Notes: generated by a model not told the origin, from the sequence alone. A stretch of 64,000 nucleotides of DNA from an uncultured Eubacteriales bacterium (GCA_934546985.1 CAKTEE010000003.1:62001-126000); one strand, 5' to 3'. Positions 44,589 to 53,398 are shown, numbered from the stretch's first letter. Numbers and translations are program-made.

Positions 44589-44972
44589 TTACTGCCGATT
44601 GTTTTTTTCTATCTGTCCCAACTGAATCATAACCCCCAGCTTCATTGCTTCTGCAATGGTGCGAATATCCTTTTCTTCCATTACCTTGCCTTGAAACATC
44701 AGCCCTTCACGCTCTAAAAGAGTCTGCGCCATCTTTTCAACCAGTTCTGTTACTTCTGCAGGGGCTTCTTCCTGCGCTGTGTTACCCAACAGGTAATCTA
44801 CACTAACATGAAAATGCCGGCTGATTTTGGCAAGCATATTTCCGTCGGGTTTCCGGCGGCCCTGCTCATACATGCCAACGGCACTGGAAGATATGCCTAA
44901 AAGTTTGCCAAGTTCCGTCTGTGTTAGGTAAGCTTCCTGCCGGAGCTGTTTTAAACGCTGTGCAAAATCCAT
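44589..44972 (-). CDS. XRE-family repressor paired with ImmA-like protease
   Basis: 127 residues from ATG 44972, which has AGGAGGA upstream (a longer frame to 45020 lacks a ribosome site). The HTH_3 domain is MDFAQRLKQLRQEAYLTQ, then ELGKLLGISSSAVGMYEQGR and HFHVSVDYLLGN. The C-terminal helical part (EVTELVEKMAQTLLEREG) probably contacts the ImmA-like partner. It is divergent from the genes at 45217, with inverted repeats in between that may be its operators. Confidence 0.9.
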   Translation of the reverse strand: MDFAQRLKQLRQEAYLTQTELGKLLGISSSAVGMYEQGRRKPDGNMLAKISRHFHVSVDYLLGNTAQEEAPAEVTELVEKMAQTLLEREGLMFQGKVMEEKDIRTIAEAMKLGVMIQLGQIEKNNRQ

Positions 44973-45131
44973 ATGCCTTCCTCCTGTTTTTATTATATCA
45001 CCACAATTTGTGTATTTCAAGAAAAATAATAAAAGAATAATTTGTCACACAGGTTAAATTTTTTTCCAAATATCTGTTGATTTTTCTTCATATATCTGCT
45101 ACCATAGAATTATATTCAAACATTTGTTCGT

Positions 45132-45196
45132 AAACACGTGAGCTTTATCTGTGCTACGTGTTTCATTTCAAATGATTATCTACACAATACGTGTAG
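45132..45196. promoter_or_regulatory. Candidate operator repeats between the XRE gene and 45217
   Basis: AAACACGT-GAGC (45132-45143) is mirrored by GCTACGTGTTT (45153-45163), and CTACAC (45180-45185) by GTGTAG (45191-45196). All share an ACACGTAG-like half-site. Their place in the divergent region suits binding by the XRE protein. Confidence 0.5.
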
Positions 45197-45216
45197 CAAG
45201 AAAGGAGCGTCCGGCT

Positions 45217-45426
45217 ATGGAACTTACAACATTGGGTTTGGAATATCTGGATCAGGAAAAGGAAGTGCGGAAAATGGTACAGGGGGTATTGGACAAGCTA
45301 AAAATAACGCCTGACGCGGACACGCGCCGGGAACTGCGCAGACAGCTTTATATTCTGTATGCAATGGCGGAGGACTGCCGCGCCACCGGGACATATTTAC
45401 TGCATTATTATGACAGGGAGGTTTAA
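45217..45426 (+). CDS. Small hypothetical protein in the control block
   Basis: 69 residues from ATG 45217 behind AAAGGAG. It is a charged helical protein (EYLDQEKEVRKMVQGVLDKL, then RRELRRQLYILYAMAED). It sits 3 nt before the sigma-like gene, so the two are co-translated. Similar small proteins accompany phage-type sigma-like genes; no function recognised. Confidence 0.6.
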   Translation: MELTTLGLEYLDQEKEVRKMVQGVLDKLKITPDADTRRELRRQLYILYAMAEDCRATGTYLLHYYDREV

Positions 45427-45429
45427 TCA

Positions 45430-45732
45430 ATGGCAAACACAGTTAGCTTCGGCAGTTTTCAGGAACAGCTTTTATCACTGCGTAAATATGAAGAGGATAA
45501 TGCACATGATAACAGGGAGAAACTTGACCGAATCATACGTTTGATAAAACCGGCAATGGAAAACGAACTAAATGAAAAACAAAGGGATATGATGCAAAAA
45601 TATTATTTCAGCGGTATGACTATGCAGGAAATCAGCGATATTTACGGCATTAACCGCTCTACGGTATCACGGTATCTTGCCCGCTCCCGCCGGAAACTGG
45701 AAAAAGTGCTTCGATATACTTTTCTCTGCTGA
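45430..45732 (+). CDS. Sigma-70 region 4-like HTH protein
   Basis: 100 residues behind GGGAGG. The C-terminal half is ELNEKQRDMMQKYYFSGMTM, then QEISDIYGINRSTVSRYLAR: a region 4 / YlxM-type helix-turn-helix. There is no region 2, so it cannot be a full sigma factor. In integrated elements such proteins act as late-type activators. It is probably the target gene of the divergent XRE repressor. Confidence 0.8.
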   Translation: MANTVSFGSFQEQLLSLRKYEEDNAHDNREKLDRIIRLIKPAMENELNEKQRDMMQKYYFSGMTMQEISDIYGINRSTVSRYLARSRRKLEKVLRYTFLC

Positions 45733-45760
45733 TATTTGCTTTTTGACCCTTTCTCAGTAC

Positions 45761-45789
45761 TTGTCCCCCAACAAATAAATTGATACAAT
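45761..45789 (+). promoter_or_regulatory. Promoter of the yjdF leader
   Basis: TTGTCC (45761-45766), 17 bp, TACAAT (45784-45789), placing the RNA start near 45796, just before the structured leader. Confidence 0.65.
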
Positions 45790-45796
45790 AAAAAAT

Positions 45797-45899
45797 GCAA
45801 AGATAAAAACACGGTTCCGGTTGGTAGTCCGGACGCGGCTTTTACCGTCAGTAACCTGCCTCCTAAGGTTGTCCGTTCTTTGTGAGTATTTTTAGGAGG
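45797..45899 (+). promoter_or_regulatory. Probable yjdF riboswitch (azaaromatic-sensing)
   Basis: The leader of yjdF folds as ACGGT...ACCGT (45811 to 45848) enclosing TCCGG...CCGGA, then a hairpin AACCT/AAGGTT (45853-45870). The loop of that hairpin contains CCTCCTAA (45859-45866), the exact complement of the ribosome site TTAGGAGG (45892-45899). The position before a DUF2992 gene and the ACGGTTCCGG landmark agree with the yjdF motif as I know it. Control would be at translation. The class assignment is from memory, not from a covariance search. Confidence 0.75.
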
Positions 45900-45906
45900 A
45901 TTTCCC

Positions 45907-46326
45907 ATGTGTAACATTGAAAACCGGCTGACCGTATTTTTTGATGAACCTTTCTGGACGGCAGTCTATGAGGTATCGGCAAACGGCGAATTGCAGGCGG
46001 CGCGCATTGTATTCGGCGCAGAACCAAAAGACGCCGAGGTTTATGAGTATTTTCTGAAAAATTTTACCCGTCTTACTCTCAGTCCGCCTGTTGCTGAACA
46101 AAAACGTCCTGCCGAAATCCGCAACCCAAAACGCCGCCAGCGTGCCATCCGAAACGGACTTGTCCAAACCGGAACCGGAACAAAAGCGCAGCAGGCGCTC
46201 CAACGCCAACGGGCGCAAACGGCCGTTTTACGGAAAGAGATTTCACGCGAGAGAAAAAAACGCCGAACGCAGGAAAAATTTGAATTGCGCAGGCGCAGAA
46301 AAAAAGAAAAACACCGTGGGAAGTAA
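45907..46326 (+). CDS. yjdF: YjdF family protein (DUF2992)
   Basis: 139 residues behind TTAGGAGG. The N-terminal half (RLTVFFDEPFWTAVYEVSAN, then ARIVFGAEPKDAEVYEYFL) is the conserved YjdF domain, and the C-terminal third is a very basic helix (RKEISRERKKRRTQEKFELR). The family is typically governed by the yjdF riboswitch and is thought to help cells handle azaaromatic compounds. It is a single gene with its own promoter and terminator. Confidence 0.9.
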   Translation: MCNIENRLTVFFDEPFWTAVYEVSANGELQAARIVFGAEPKDAEVYEYFLKNFTRLTLSPPVAEQKRPAEIRNPKRRQRAIRNGLVQTGTGTKAQQALQRQRAQTAVLRKEISRERKKRRTQEKFELRRRRKKEKHRGK

Positions 46327-46333
46327 CCAGTCA

Positions 46334-46372
46334 AAAGCAGGAGAATGATATACTCCTGCTTTATTTTATCGT
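46334..46372 (+). terminator. Terminator of yjdF
   Basis: AAAGCAGGAG and CTCCTGCTTT form a perfect 10-bp stem with a 9-nt loop, then ATTTTATC. The following gap, 46373-46653, shows only a doubtful 67-codon minus-strand frame and no convincing gene. Confidence 0.88.
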
Positions 46373-46653
46373 AACATTCACAAATAAGATTGTATATCAC
46401 ATAATTTAAAACACATATTATACATATCCCCGGCATTTAAGATGCCGGCCTTTCTTTTATCCTTAAAGCGCTTGTTTTTCAGCCTTCCCTGTTTTGTCAT
46501 ATCATAAATTTCGTATACAGACCAATCTTTTAAAACCCCGGGTGAATGTTTTATCGTGTTGCGGGAAATACAGGTTGACATATGAGATGAACCGTCATAT
46601 AATCTGAGATGTATTGATAACTCGAATCATATGCGAAGGAAAGGATTTTTATA

Positions 46654-46914
46654 ATGGAAAAACAAAAGAACTCAACCGCGCTACGTTTACAGCAACAATA
46701 TTTACAGCATAAAGCGCTGTTTAAAAATCTTGTATGTATTTTGCTTTCCCTGCTCACTGTTTTTTCTCTGGCATTTACGCCTGCACCGCTTTCCGTGGAT
46801 AGTATTAGTGTTATATCTAACCAGCGTACGCTTTCCGCTGACGCTTCGATTCTGCTGCTTATCCTCGGCGTATCCCTGTTTTTTTTTATAAACATGCAAT
46901 TTCAAAAAGTATAG
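46654..46914 (+). CDS. N-terminal fragment of the DUF6020 protein, ended by a frameshift at a T9 tract
   Basis: 86 residues with GGAAAGGA upstream of the ATG. Two hydrophobic segments are present (NLVCILLSLLTVFSLAF and DASILLLILGVSLFFF), and the frame ends soon after nine T residues (46879-46887). In the frame used by the next gene, the sequence continues without stop across this tract as YKHAISKSIVYRMRWSVFIP. One extra T, or a -1 slip, would join the two into a single protein with the normal N-terminal membrane region of this family. Confidence 0.65.
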   Translation: MEKQKNSTALRLQQQYLQHKALFKNLVCILLSLLTVFSLAFTPAPLSVDSISVISNQRTLSADASILLLILGVSLFFFINMQFQKV

Positions 46915-46922
46915 TTTACCGT

Positions 46923-48581
46923 ATGCGCTGGTCTGTTTTTATTCCTTCCGTCCTTTTCTCGCTGTTTATGGTGTTAGGTTCCAGCTTTCATTGTGCAGGA
47001 GACTGGTCCCTTGTTTTCGGCTCCTATAAACGTCTGGCCCTGTCGCTTGTCCTGTTCATTGGATATTTCGTTTTATTTTACCTATGTATTCCCTGTTTTT
47101 TTCGGCTTCTTGACTCTGGCCTGCTTCACCGCTGGAGCGCTACCCAAAATAAAGTCCTCTATTTTATTTTCAATAAACATTCTCTTGCCGCGCCGTGGCT
47201 GATTATTTCGATATTCTGGCTCCCGTTCCTGCTTGCGTTCTTCCCCGGCTGCGTCTCCTGGGATATGTTTGGTCAGCTCAAACAATACTTTGGCATTTGG
47301 GAACTCACCAGCCATCAGCCGCCGCTTTCCACCTTGCTTGTTGGCTTTTGCCTGCAAACAGGCCGTTTTTTAGGTTCTGAAAATCTGGGAGTTTTCTTCT
47401 ATACGGCTTTGCAAACCATTGCTTTTTCTTTCAGCCTTTCTTTCAGTATTTTTTATATGGGAAAAATCAAAGCGCCTTATTGGCTGCGCATTTTCGCATT
47501 GACCTTTTTTGCATTGTGTCCCCTGTTTCCGGGCTACGCACAATGGGTTGTAAAAGATACAATTTTCACTGCGGCAATGATTCTTTATCTCATTTTTTTG
47601 ATTGAATTGGTACGCCGCCCTGAAAATATTCTATATCGTCCCCTGCGGCTGACCTGCTTTATCCTGATTATTCTTCTTGTCAGCATGTTCAGGAACAACG
47701 GCGTCTATATTATATTCCTGTCCGCCCCATTTTTGCTTTTCACTTTGAAAACAAAGAAAAACCGGCGGGTTATTCTAAGCATCCTTTTGGGAACCTTGAT
47801 TTTATTAACCTGCTACTCTAAAATTCTTCTGCCCGCGGTTGGCGTATCAAAAGGGAGCATTGCAGAAGCTCTGTCTATCCCCCTACAGCAAACCGCACGT
47901 TATGTAAAAATTCACGGAAATGAAGTAACGCCGGAAGAAAAAGAAGCCATAGATAAAATTCTTGATTATGACAGACTGGCAGAATTGTATAACCCTGAAA
48001 TATCCGACCCTGTAAAAGCCACTTTCCGCAAAGATGCTTCTACAGAAGATATCAAAGCTTATTTTACAGTATGGTTCCAAGGTCTTTGCAAACACCCCGA
48101 AACATATATTCAGGCAACCATGCATAATGTCTACGGTTATTTTTACCCCAATGTATGCATCTGGGAATATAATGGGCGAGGATTCAGCACCACTACTGCA
48201 CCTGACGAACAGGGGGATTTCCATTTTCATACGATTAAAGCTTTCGGTAAAGTACGCTCCCTGTTAGAAAAATGGAGCATTGCCTGGAATAAAATTCCTG
48301 TTATCGGTATATTTTATCGTTTGGGCAATTATACATGGCTGATTATCCTGCTGGCCTGCTATTTATTCAGCAGGAAAAACTATCGGGAAACGCTTCTTCT
48401 TCTCCCTTATTTATTGCTTATCCTCGTCTGCATTGCATCGCCTGTAAATCGGTATGTCCGTTATTTTTTACCTATCATTTCCTCACTGCCTGTTGTATTT
48501 GCGGCATTGCTTTTTATGCTGCGAACGAAAAAAGAAGACAATAAAAATCATTTTGAAATCAGTGATAAAACTGCGGAATAA
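46923..48581 (+). CDS. DUF6020 family polytopic membrane protein
   Basis: 552 residues with about 12 membrane segments. Landmarks include FLLAFFPGCVSWDMFGQLKQ followed by ELTSHQPPLSTLLVG, a GT-C glycosyltransferase-like first loop with acidic and His residues, and GYAQWVVKDTIFTAAMILY. A soluble region is near 300-410. No ribosome site precedes ATG 46923, which supports the view that the true start lies at 46654 and that the gene is split at the T9 tract. The family is thought to handle lipid-linked sugars; this is uncertain. Confidence 0.78.
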   Translation: MRWSVFIPSVLFSLFMVLGSSFHCAGDWSLVFGSYKRLALSLVLFIGYFVLFYLCIPCFFRLLDSGLLHRWSATQNKVLYFIFNKHSLAAPWLIISIFWLPFLLAFFPGCVSWDMFGQLKQYFGIWELTSHQPPLSTLLVGFCLQTGRFLGSENLGVFFYTALQTIAFSFSLSFSIFYMGKIKAPYWLRIFALTFFALCPLFPGYAQWVVKDTIFTAAMILYLIFLIELVRRPENILYRPLRLTCFILIILLVSMFRNNGVYIIFLSAPFLLFTLKTKKNRRVILSILLGTLILLTCYSKILLPAVGVSKGSIAEALSIPLQQTARYVKIHGNEVTPEEKEAIDKILDYDRLAELYNPEISDPVKATFRKDASTEDIKAYFTVWFQGLCKHPETYIQATMHNVYGYFYPNVCIWEYNGRGFSTTTAPDEQGDFHFHTIKAFGKVRSLLEKWSIAWNKIPVIGIFYRLGNYTWLIILLACYLFSRKNYRETLLLLPYLLLILVCIASPVNRYVRYFLPIISSLPVVFAALLFMLRTKKEDNKNHFEISDKTAE

Positions 48582-48639
48582 CGGAAAACCGACTAAGAAT
48601 TTATAAAATATTCCATATTTCAATTATGTCAGGTCCTTT

Positions 48640-49434
48640 TTATAAAAACAGCTTTGCAATTTCTCCGGCCCATGTTAAATAAGACGGCACATTTGCATCA
48701 ATCAACTCTTTTACGCGAATAATTTCCTGCGGAGTAAGAATACCGATTTTTTGATATACACTGCCGATTGCCTGCGTATCACCCAAAGCAATCGCCGCTC
48801 TGGCATTGTCGCCAACTGCAACATACTTTCCAACAGCCAACGCTCCGACAGAAAAATCCCCCACAGCAACCGCTCCGAGGGATATAATTCCCAAACTGAC
48901 TGCTCCCACTGTAAATATACCAACTGAAAAACAACCGGCAGACAAAACACCAAAGGCAAATAAACCAATAGAAAGCAAGCCCAGCGGCAATATTCCAAAC
49001 GCCAGCATTCCTATGGAAAACAAGCCAAAAGATAAAATTCCCTTTGCTTTTATACCTACAGCAATAACACCATTGGCATTCACACCAACGGCCAGCACCC
49101 CTTTGGCATTTTTTCCGATATGCCACAAAGGCATTCCCCACATCATCTTTTCACTTTTTCTCTCACGAAAAGGCTTGAAAAACAGCATGGATTTCTTATC
49201 TGGTCTTTCCTTTTTTCCTTCAATGTCCGATTCCATCGTATCCTTAAGTAAATAATCCAGCGAGCAGTCAAACAATTCGCTGATTCGTATTAACTTTTCC
49301 GTTTCCGGATACGCAGCATCGCTTTCCCACTTACTTACAGCTTGTCTGGAAACACCGAGAACATCTGCAAGCTGCTCCTGTGTATAATTGTTTCCCTTTC
49401 GTAATTTCGATAATTTATCTCCTAATGTCATCAT
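48640..49434 (-). CDS. XRE regulator with C-terminal Gly/Val repeat domain
   Basis: 264 residues behind GGAGGA. Residues 1-65 are a standard HTH_3 domain (GDKLSKLRKGNNYTQEQLAD, then GVSRQAVSKWESDAAYPETE). After a basic linker, residues 105-215 consist of short repeats with Gly every 5-6 residues and alternating hydrophobics (GVLAVGVNANGVIAVGIKAK, GLFSIGMLAFGILPLG and so on). This could be a beta-solenoid or a membrane-inserted array. The tail (LTPQEIIRVKELIDANVP) is helical. It may be a membrane-tethered repressor. Ligand unknown. Confidence 0.85.
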   Translation of the reverse strand: MMTLGDKLSKLRKGNNYTQEQLADVLGVSRQAVSKWESDAAYPETEKLIRISELFDCSLDYLLKDTMESDIEGKKERPDKKSMLFFKPFRERKSEKMMWGMPLWHIGKNAKGVLAVGVNANGVIAVGIKAKGILSFGLFSIGMLAFGILPLGLLSIGLFAFGVLSAGCFSVGIFTVGAVSLGIISLGAVAVGDFSVGALAVGKYVAVGDNARAAIALGDTQAIGSVYQKIGILTPQEIIRVKELIDANVPSYLTWAGEIAKLFL

Positions 49435-49732
49435 CGTACATCCTCCATTTCCAACGCTTTCTTCCTATAAAAAATAGCAGTATTTTTACAAAACAGCCAC
49501 CATTTTTAATTTTCCAAATGTAAACTGCCGGTTGCATCACCAAAAATAACTCCTATCAGGACCATTTGCGATATATTTCATCTTTTCAAGTTGTCTGCAT
49601 ATCCAAATATTTTGCAAAGGCGTTACGTCCAATAAAAACGGTAGAAAACATAATTTTCTTTTTAAATCATCTAATCAGGATTATATTTCACATTCAAAAA
49701 AATATCTTTATTGAAATATGTTCTATAAATCA
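49435..49732. other. Intergenic stretch without a recognised gene
   Basis: AT-rich DNA between the XRE gene start and the end of the glycan operon. I see no RNA gene and no supported frame in it. Confidence 0.5.
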
Positions 49733-49759
49733 CGGCCCCCAGCTTATCGCCGGAGGCCG
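49733..49759 (-). terminator. Terminator of the glycan operon
   Basis: CGGCC with GGCCG arms around an inner GC/GC step, on the minus strand directly after the GT2 stop. The T tract is poor, so termination is likely but not certain. Confidence 0.5.
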
Positions 49760-49766
49760 CGTTCTA

Positions 49767-50501
49767 TTATTTTTTCTTTGGTTTTCCATATACACGTTTT
49801 AATTCTGCTTTGGCAGCAGAGAAATCTTTCAAAGCCTGTATGCCAATACGGAAAATGCGTTTCAAGTTGATACTGTTCGTACCAGCCTGACGCGGCTTGA
49901 ACGTAATCTGTTTCCAGAATATTCTATCGCCGCGGTAAACCGCTGTAGTCGACATCAAGGCATTGGAAAGGAAGAAATCTTTCGGTATGGTGTTAAGATA
50001 TGTTTGCAGGCTTTGCGCAGACATCAGGCGGAACGGCGTATTTGCATCCTTAACCCAAACATGGAAAATAAACCAGATTACAAGGCGCAGAGTACGGGTA
50101 ACTACCTTACGGGAAAAACCATCCTGCCTGCCAAGGCGCATACCGATTAATAGGTCATAATGCTTGCGGTTCTCCCAGAACTCCCAAAACTCCTCCGGGT
50201 CGGTCTGCCCGTCAGAGTCTGTTTGAAAAACATAATCCGCACCCATGTCCAACGCTTTTTCATAAGCAAACAGGCAGGTAGCGCCATGCCCTGAGTTTGC
50301 CTTATCCATTGCAATTAACTGCGGATAATCCTTTTCCAGATTTTTGAGCACTTCAAGGGTATCATCCTTACTTCCGTCGTTAACAATCATCAGGCGGCTG
50401 TCCGTTCCGATTTTTTGTACAACAGGATACCACTGTTCCACGACTGCTGAAATATTATCCCGCTCATTATAAGCAGGCATTACAATAAAAAGCTTATCCA
50501 T
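49767..50501 (-). CDS. Family 2 glycosyltransferase
   Basis: 244 residues. The GT-A fold is seen in VMPAYNERDNISAVVEQWYP, LMIVNDGSKDDTLEVL, ANSGHGATCLFAYEKAL and the DxD-like YVFQTDSDGQTDPEEF. It lacks the C-terminal membrane helices of dolichol-phosphate mannose synthases. It is the last gene of a minus-strand operon (GT-C-like protein, glf, GT2) and probably adds a sugar to a surface polymer. Confidence 0.9.
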   Translation of the reverse strand: MDKLFIVMPAYNERDNISAVVEQWYPVVQKIGTDSRLMIVNDGSKDDTLEVLKNLEKDYPQLIAMDKANSGHGATCLFAYEKALDMGADYVFQTDSDGQTDPEEFWEFWENRKHYDLLIGMRLGRQDGFSRKVVTRTLRLVIWFIFHVWVKDANTPFRLMSAQSLQTYLNTIPKDFFLSNALMSTTAVYRGDRIFWKQITFKPRQAGTNSINLKRIFRIGIQALKDFSAAKAELKRVYGKPKKK

Positions 50502-50528
50502 TATCTTCCCCCAATTTCTGCATTCGTC

Positions 50529-51641
50529 TTAGTTCTGGCTGTTAATCCATGCCTGTGTTTTATCCAATGCGGATATGATAACCGCATCCATATTATAGTA
50601 TTTATACTCCGCAAGCCGTCCAATAAACAAATACTTGCCTGTTTCTTCCAGCTCCTGCACCTTCTTCATATAAGCACAACGGCAGTCTTTATTTTTTTCA
50701 TCCGGAACAATATAAAGCTTTTCGCCCTCTGCGGAAGGATATTCCCTGCAAATGGTGGTATCGGGAGATTCTTCCAGCGTCATTTTCTTAAATTCTGTGA
50801 TACGGGTAAAATCATAATCGTTAGGATAATTCACCACACATGCAGGCTGGTATTCTTCCTGATGATAGGTTTCAAATTCAATTTTTACAGAACGGTAATC
50901 TAACCGCCCTTCACTGTAATCAAAAAAACGGTCAAGCTCGCCGGTAAATACAGTAAGCGCGGCAGGGAACAAATCTTTTACCTCAAAATAGTCCGCACCA
51001 TACATCACAGATATATTTTCATGGCTGAGCATATTTTCTACAAGTTTCGTATATCCGCGCACCGGCAGCCCCTGATAACGGTCAGTAAAATACCTGTCGT
51101 CTGCATTGCTGCGTACAGGAATTCGGCTTGCCAATTCCGGCATCAGTTCCTGCGGGTCGCGCCCCCACTGTTTGCGGGTATAATGATTAAAAAACATATC
51201 ATAGAGGGTTTCGCCCACTTGCGATACCACTGCGTCGCGGAAATTTTGAATGTCTTTATTAAAAGTTGCCGCCGCAACCTGTTTTTCCAAATACGGCAGT
51301 ACTTCGTCATTGCTCAGCGTTGTCCCGAAAACCTGTCCCAGTGTATCCCTATTAATCGGGAAAGGATAATAGGAACCATTGGCATAACTGAGTACCCTGT
51401 GCTGAAAACCATTAAAGCGGCTGAAACGGTTCACGAAATCCCAACATCTTTTGCTGTTGGTATGGAAAATATGCGGGCCGTACTTGTGTACGGTGATACC
51501 GTATTCATTCGTTTCATCATAGCAGTTTCCGGCAGGAGTTCGGCGCCTTTCAATAATCAGGACCTTTTTATTGTTTTCTGCCAGCAGGCGTGCGGCAGTA
51601 ACTCCGGCAAATCCCGCACCAGCGACAATTACATCAAACAT
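50529..51641 (-). CDS. glf: UDP-galactopyranose mutase
   Basis: 370 residues from ATG 51641, which has GGGAGG upstream. The FAD-binding motif is VIVAGAGFAGVTAARLLAEN, followed by VLIIERR. YGPHIFHTNSKRCWDFVNRF and GLPVRGYTKLVENML are diagnostic of this enzyme. It makes UDP-galactofuranose, so the operon probably builds a galactofuranose-containing envelope glycan. Confidence 0.95.
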   Translation of the reverse strand: MFDVIVAGAGFAGVTAARLLAENNKKVLIIERRRTPAGNCYDETNEYGITVHKYGPHIFHTNSKRCWDFVNRFSRFNGFQHRVLSYANGSYYPFPINRDTLGQVFGTTLSNDEVLPYLEKQVAAATFNKDIQNFRDAVVSQVGETLYDMFFNHYTRKQWGRDPQELMPELASRIPVRSNADDRYFTDRYQGLPVRGYTKLVENMLSHENISVMYGADYFEVKDLFPAALTVFTGELDRFFDYSEGRLDYRSVKIEFETYHQEEYQPACVVNYPNDYDFTRITEFKKMTLEESPDTTICREYPSAEGEKLYIVPDEKNKDCRCAYMKKVQELEETGKYLFIGRLAEYKYYNMDAVIISALDKTQAWINSQN

Positions 51642-51687
51642 AAGAACCTCCCAAATATATCTCAAAAATTTATCATTCTAAAACAGT

Positions 51688-53256
51688 TTATTCTTTGCGC
51701 TGAAATAGTAAGTAATACAATTCAAACTGCAAATCCTTATCAGAAACGGCAATCAGCTCATAATTCCGGTTCAGATCTTCGTTATCAACATGGGTAATCG
51801 ACCAGTGGTCCGTCCGGCAGACAACAAACTGCACCTTTTTCTCCCGCAGAATTTCATTTTGTTCATCCATTGGGTAGGGATACAGCTCGTAAGGCGTACC
51901 GCTGGGCTTATAAAAATACCGGTTTGAAGGCAGAAGGTTCGCCGCTGTATAAAAACCGTCATCCAATGATTGATACATCAGCAGCGTCGGGTTATCATAA
52001 CTGTTAATAATTTCAGCAAATACCCGCTGGGGCGCTTGACGCCTTCCTTCGGGAAGCAGCCGGGAATTTGCAATATAGCCGTTTGCTGACAGTGTTACGG
52101 CAAAAATCAAAACCGCAGAAACAAACGCTGGCAATATCCCATTCATACCTTTTACAGACCTTGCGCTCCATTGGCTGAAATACCAGCCAATCACACAAAG
52201 TCCCAATACAGTAAATATGGTATTGGGTAAAAATGTATACGGTGGTGTATTTGTTGAAAAGTAAACAGAAAATAGACTAAGCCCATAAGACGCCAGCGCG
52301 GCAAATGGTAGATACCAGCCATGTCCCCGCAGTTCTTTTTTCAGGAATAGAAATAACAGCCCAAACAGACTCATCACACACGCTGAAATATTGATAATAT
52401 TATATTTCAGCACCCGTTTTGCTGTTTCAAACAGCTTAAAGAATAAAGATTCATCCGCACGGGAATAAATCATATTAAACCGAAAGAAAACATCAATAAA
52501 ATCATCTAAACTGTTTGTATACGCCGCATAAATAACATACGGCACACAAACAACAGCTACACCAAAAAACAGAAATAACAGGTTTTGAAAGAAATTTTTC
52601 CATTGTTTCTGTATCAGCAGTTTCAGAAAAACTACCCCGCCAAATCCAACCCAAAACAGCACTAAATTAAATTTGAGAAGCAGTACGCATGCCGCCATTG
52701 CGCCATGCAGAAACATTACCCATGGCCGATGCGCCTTTTCCCCTGATAAAAAGTACCTGCAAAAAAAATAAAGGCTGATACTCTCAAATACAAGGGTAAA
52801 TTCATCGGGACTGCCGCCGCCGTCAACATAGCAGCTTGCCTGCAAAAAGAAAGTACAAAACAGCAAAGAAAGCAAAAATGCCGGACACTTGCGCGGGGTA
52901 AAAAGCAAAACCGTTTTATAAACAAACGCTAATATAAAAAACATAAACAGGCTTTGAATCAGATAAACACCGAAAAAACCGTCGTTATCTATGAAATAAC
53001 CAACCGCATAAATCAGAAAAAGCAACGGACCTTTATGATCAAATAAATCGCGGTACGGAACAAGTCCATTTACCAAGCCTTTTCCCATAGTAAAATAGGC
53101 GTTTGCATCCACCCAACCGTTAAACATATACAGTGGGGATGACCGTGTGCAAAAGAACATAATCAAAAAGCCATAAACAAATAAAAAACAAAACGGATGC
53201 GCGTTAAAAGCCGCCTTAACTGTTCCCCAAAAACCTTTTTTTTCCGCTGTGTCCAT
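51688..53256 (-). CDS. Polytopic GT-C/ArnT-like membrane protein
   Basis: 522 residues from ATG 53256 (GGGATGGAG upstream; an earlier ATG at 53298 has no site). About 11 membrane segments. The first outer loop, WVDANAYFTMGKGLVNGLVP then YRDLFDHKGPLLFLIY, with its acidic residues matches GT39/ArnT-type transferases that use lipid-linked sugars. The C-terminal soluble domain (SLDDGFYTAANLLPSNRYFY) follows. It heads the glf operon and has a divergent paralogue at 53474. Confidence 0.82.
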   Translation of the reverse strand: MDTAEKKGFWGTVKAAFNAHPFCFLFVYGFLIMFFCTRSSPLYMFNGWVDANAYFTMGKGLVNGLVPYRDLFDHKGPLLFLIYAVGYFIDNDGFFGVYLIQSLFMFFILAFVYKTVLLFTPRKCPAFLLSLLFCTFFLQASCYVDGGGSPDEFTLVFESISLYFFCRYFLSGEKAHRPWVMFLHGAMAACVLLLKFNLVLFWVGFGGVVFLKLLIQKQWKNFFQNLLFLFFGVAVVCVPYVIYAAYTNSLDDFIDVFFRFNMIYSRADESLFFKLFETAKRVLKYNIINISACVMSLFGLLFLFLKKELRGHGWYLPFAALASYGLSLFSVYFSTNTPPYTFLPNTIFTVLGLCVIGWYFSQWSARSVKGMNGILPAFVSAVLIFAVTLSANGYIANSRLLPEGRRQAPQRVFAEIINSYDNPTLLMYQSLDDGFYTAANLLPSNRYFYKPSGTPYELYPYPMDEQNEILREKKVQFVVCRTDHWSITHVDNEDLNRNYELIAVSDKDLQFELYYLLFQRKE

Positions 53257-53398
53257 AGCTCCATCCCTATCTGATAAATTCTTATATAATCCTAACATAA
53301 TCCGAACAAAATGTAAACTTATTTTAAACGATATCTGTTGAAAAAATAAACACTTTAAAAATATCCCATCCTTATTTTTGCATCGTATTTTACTTGAA

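Noticed and set aside
46378..46581. A 67-codon minus-strand frame after yjdF
   Set aside because: No ribosome site or recognisable motif; kept only as a remark in the gap description.
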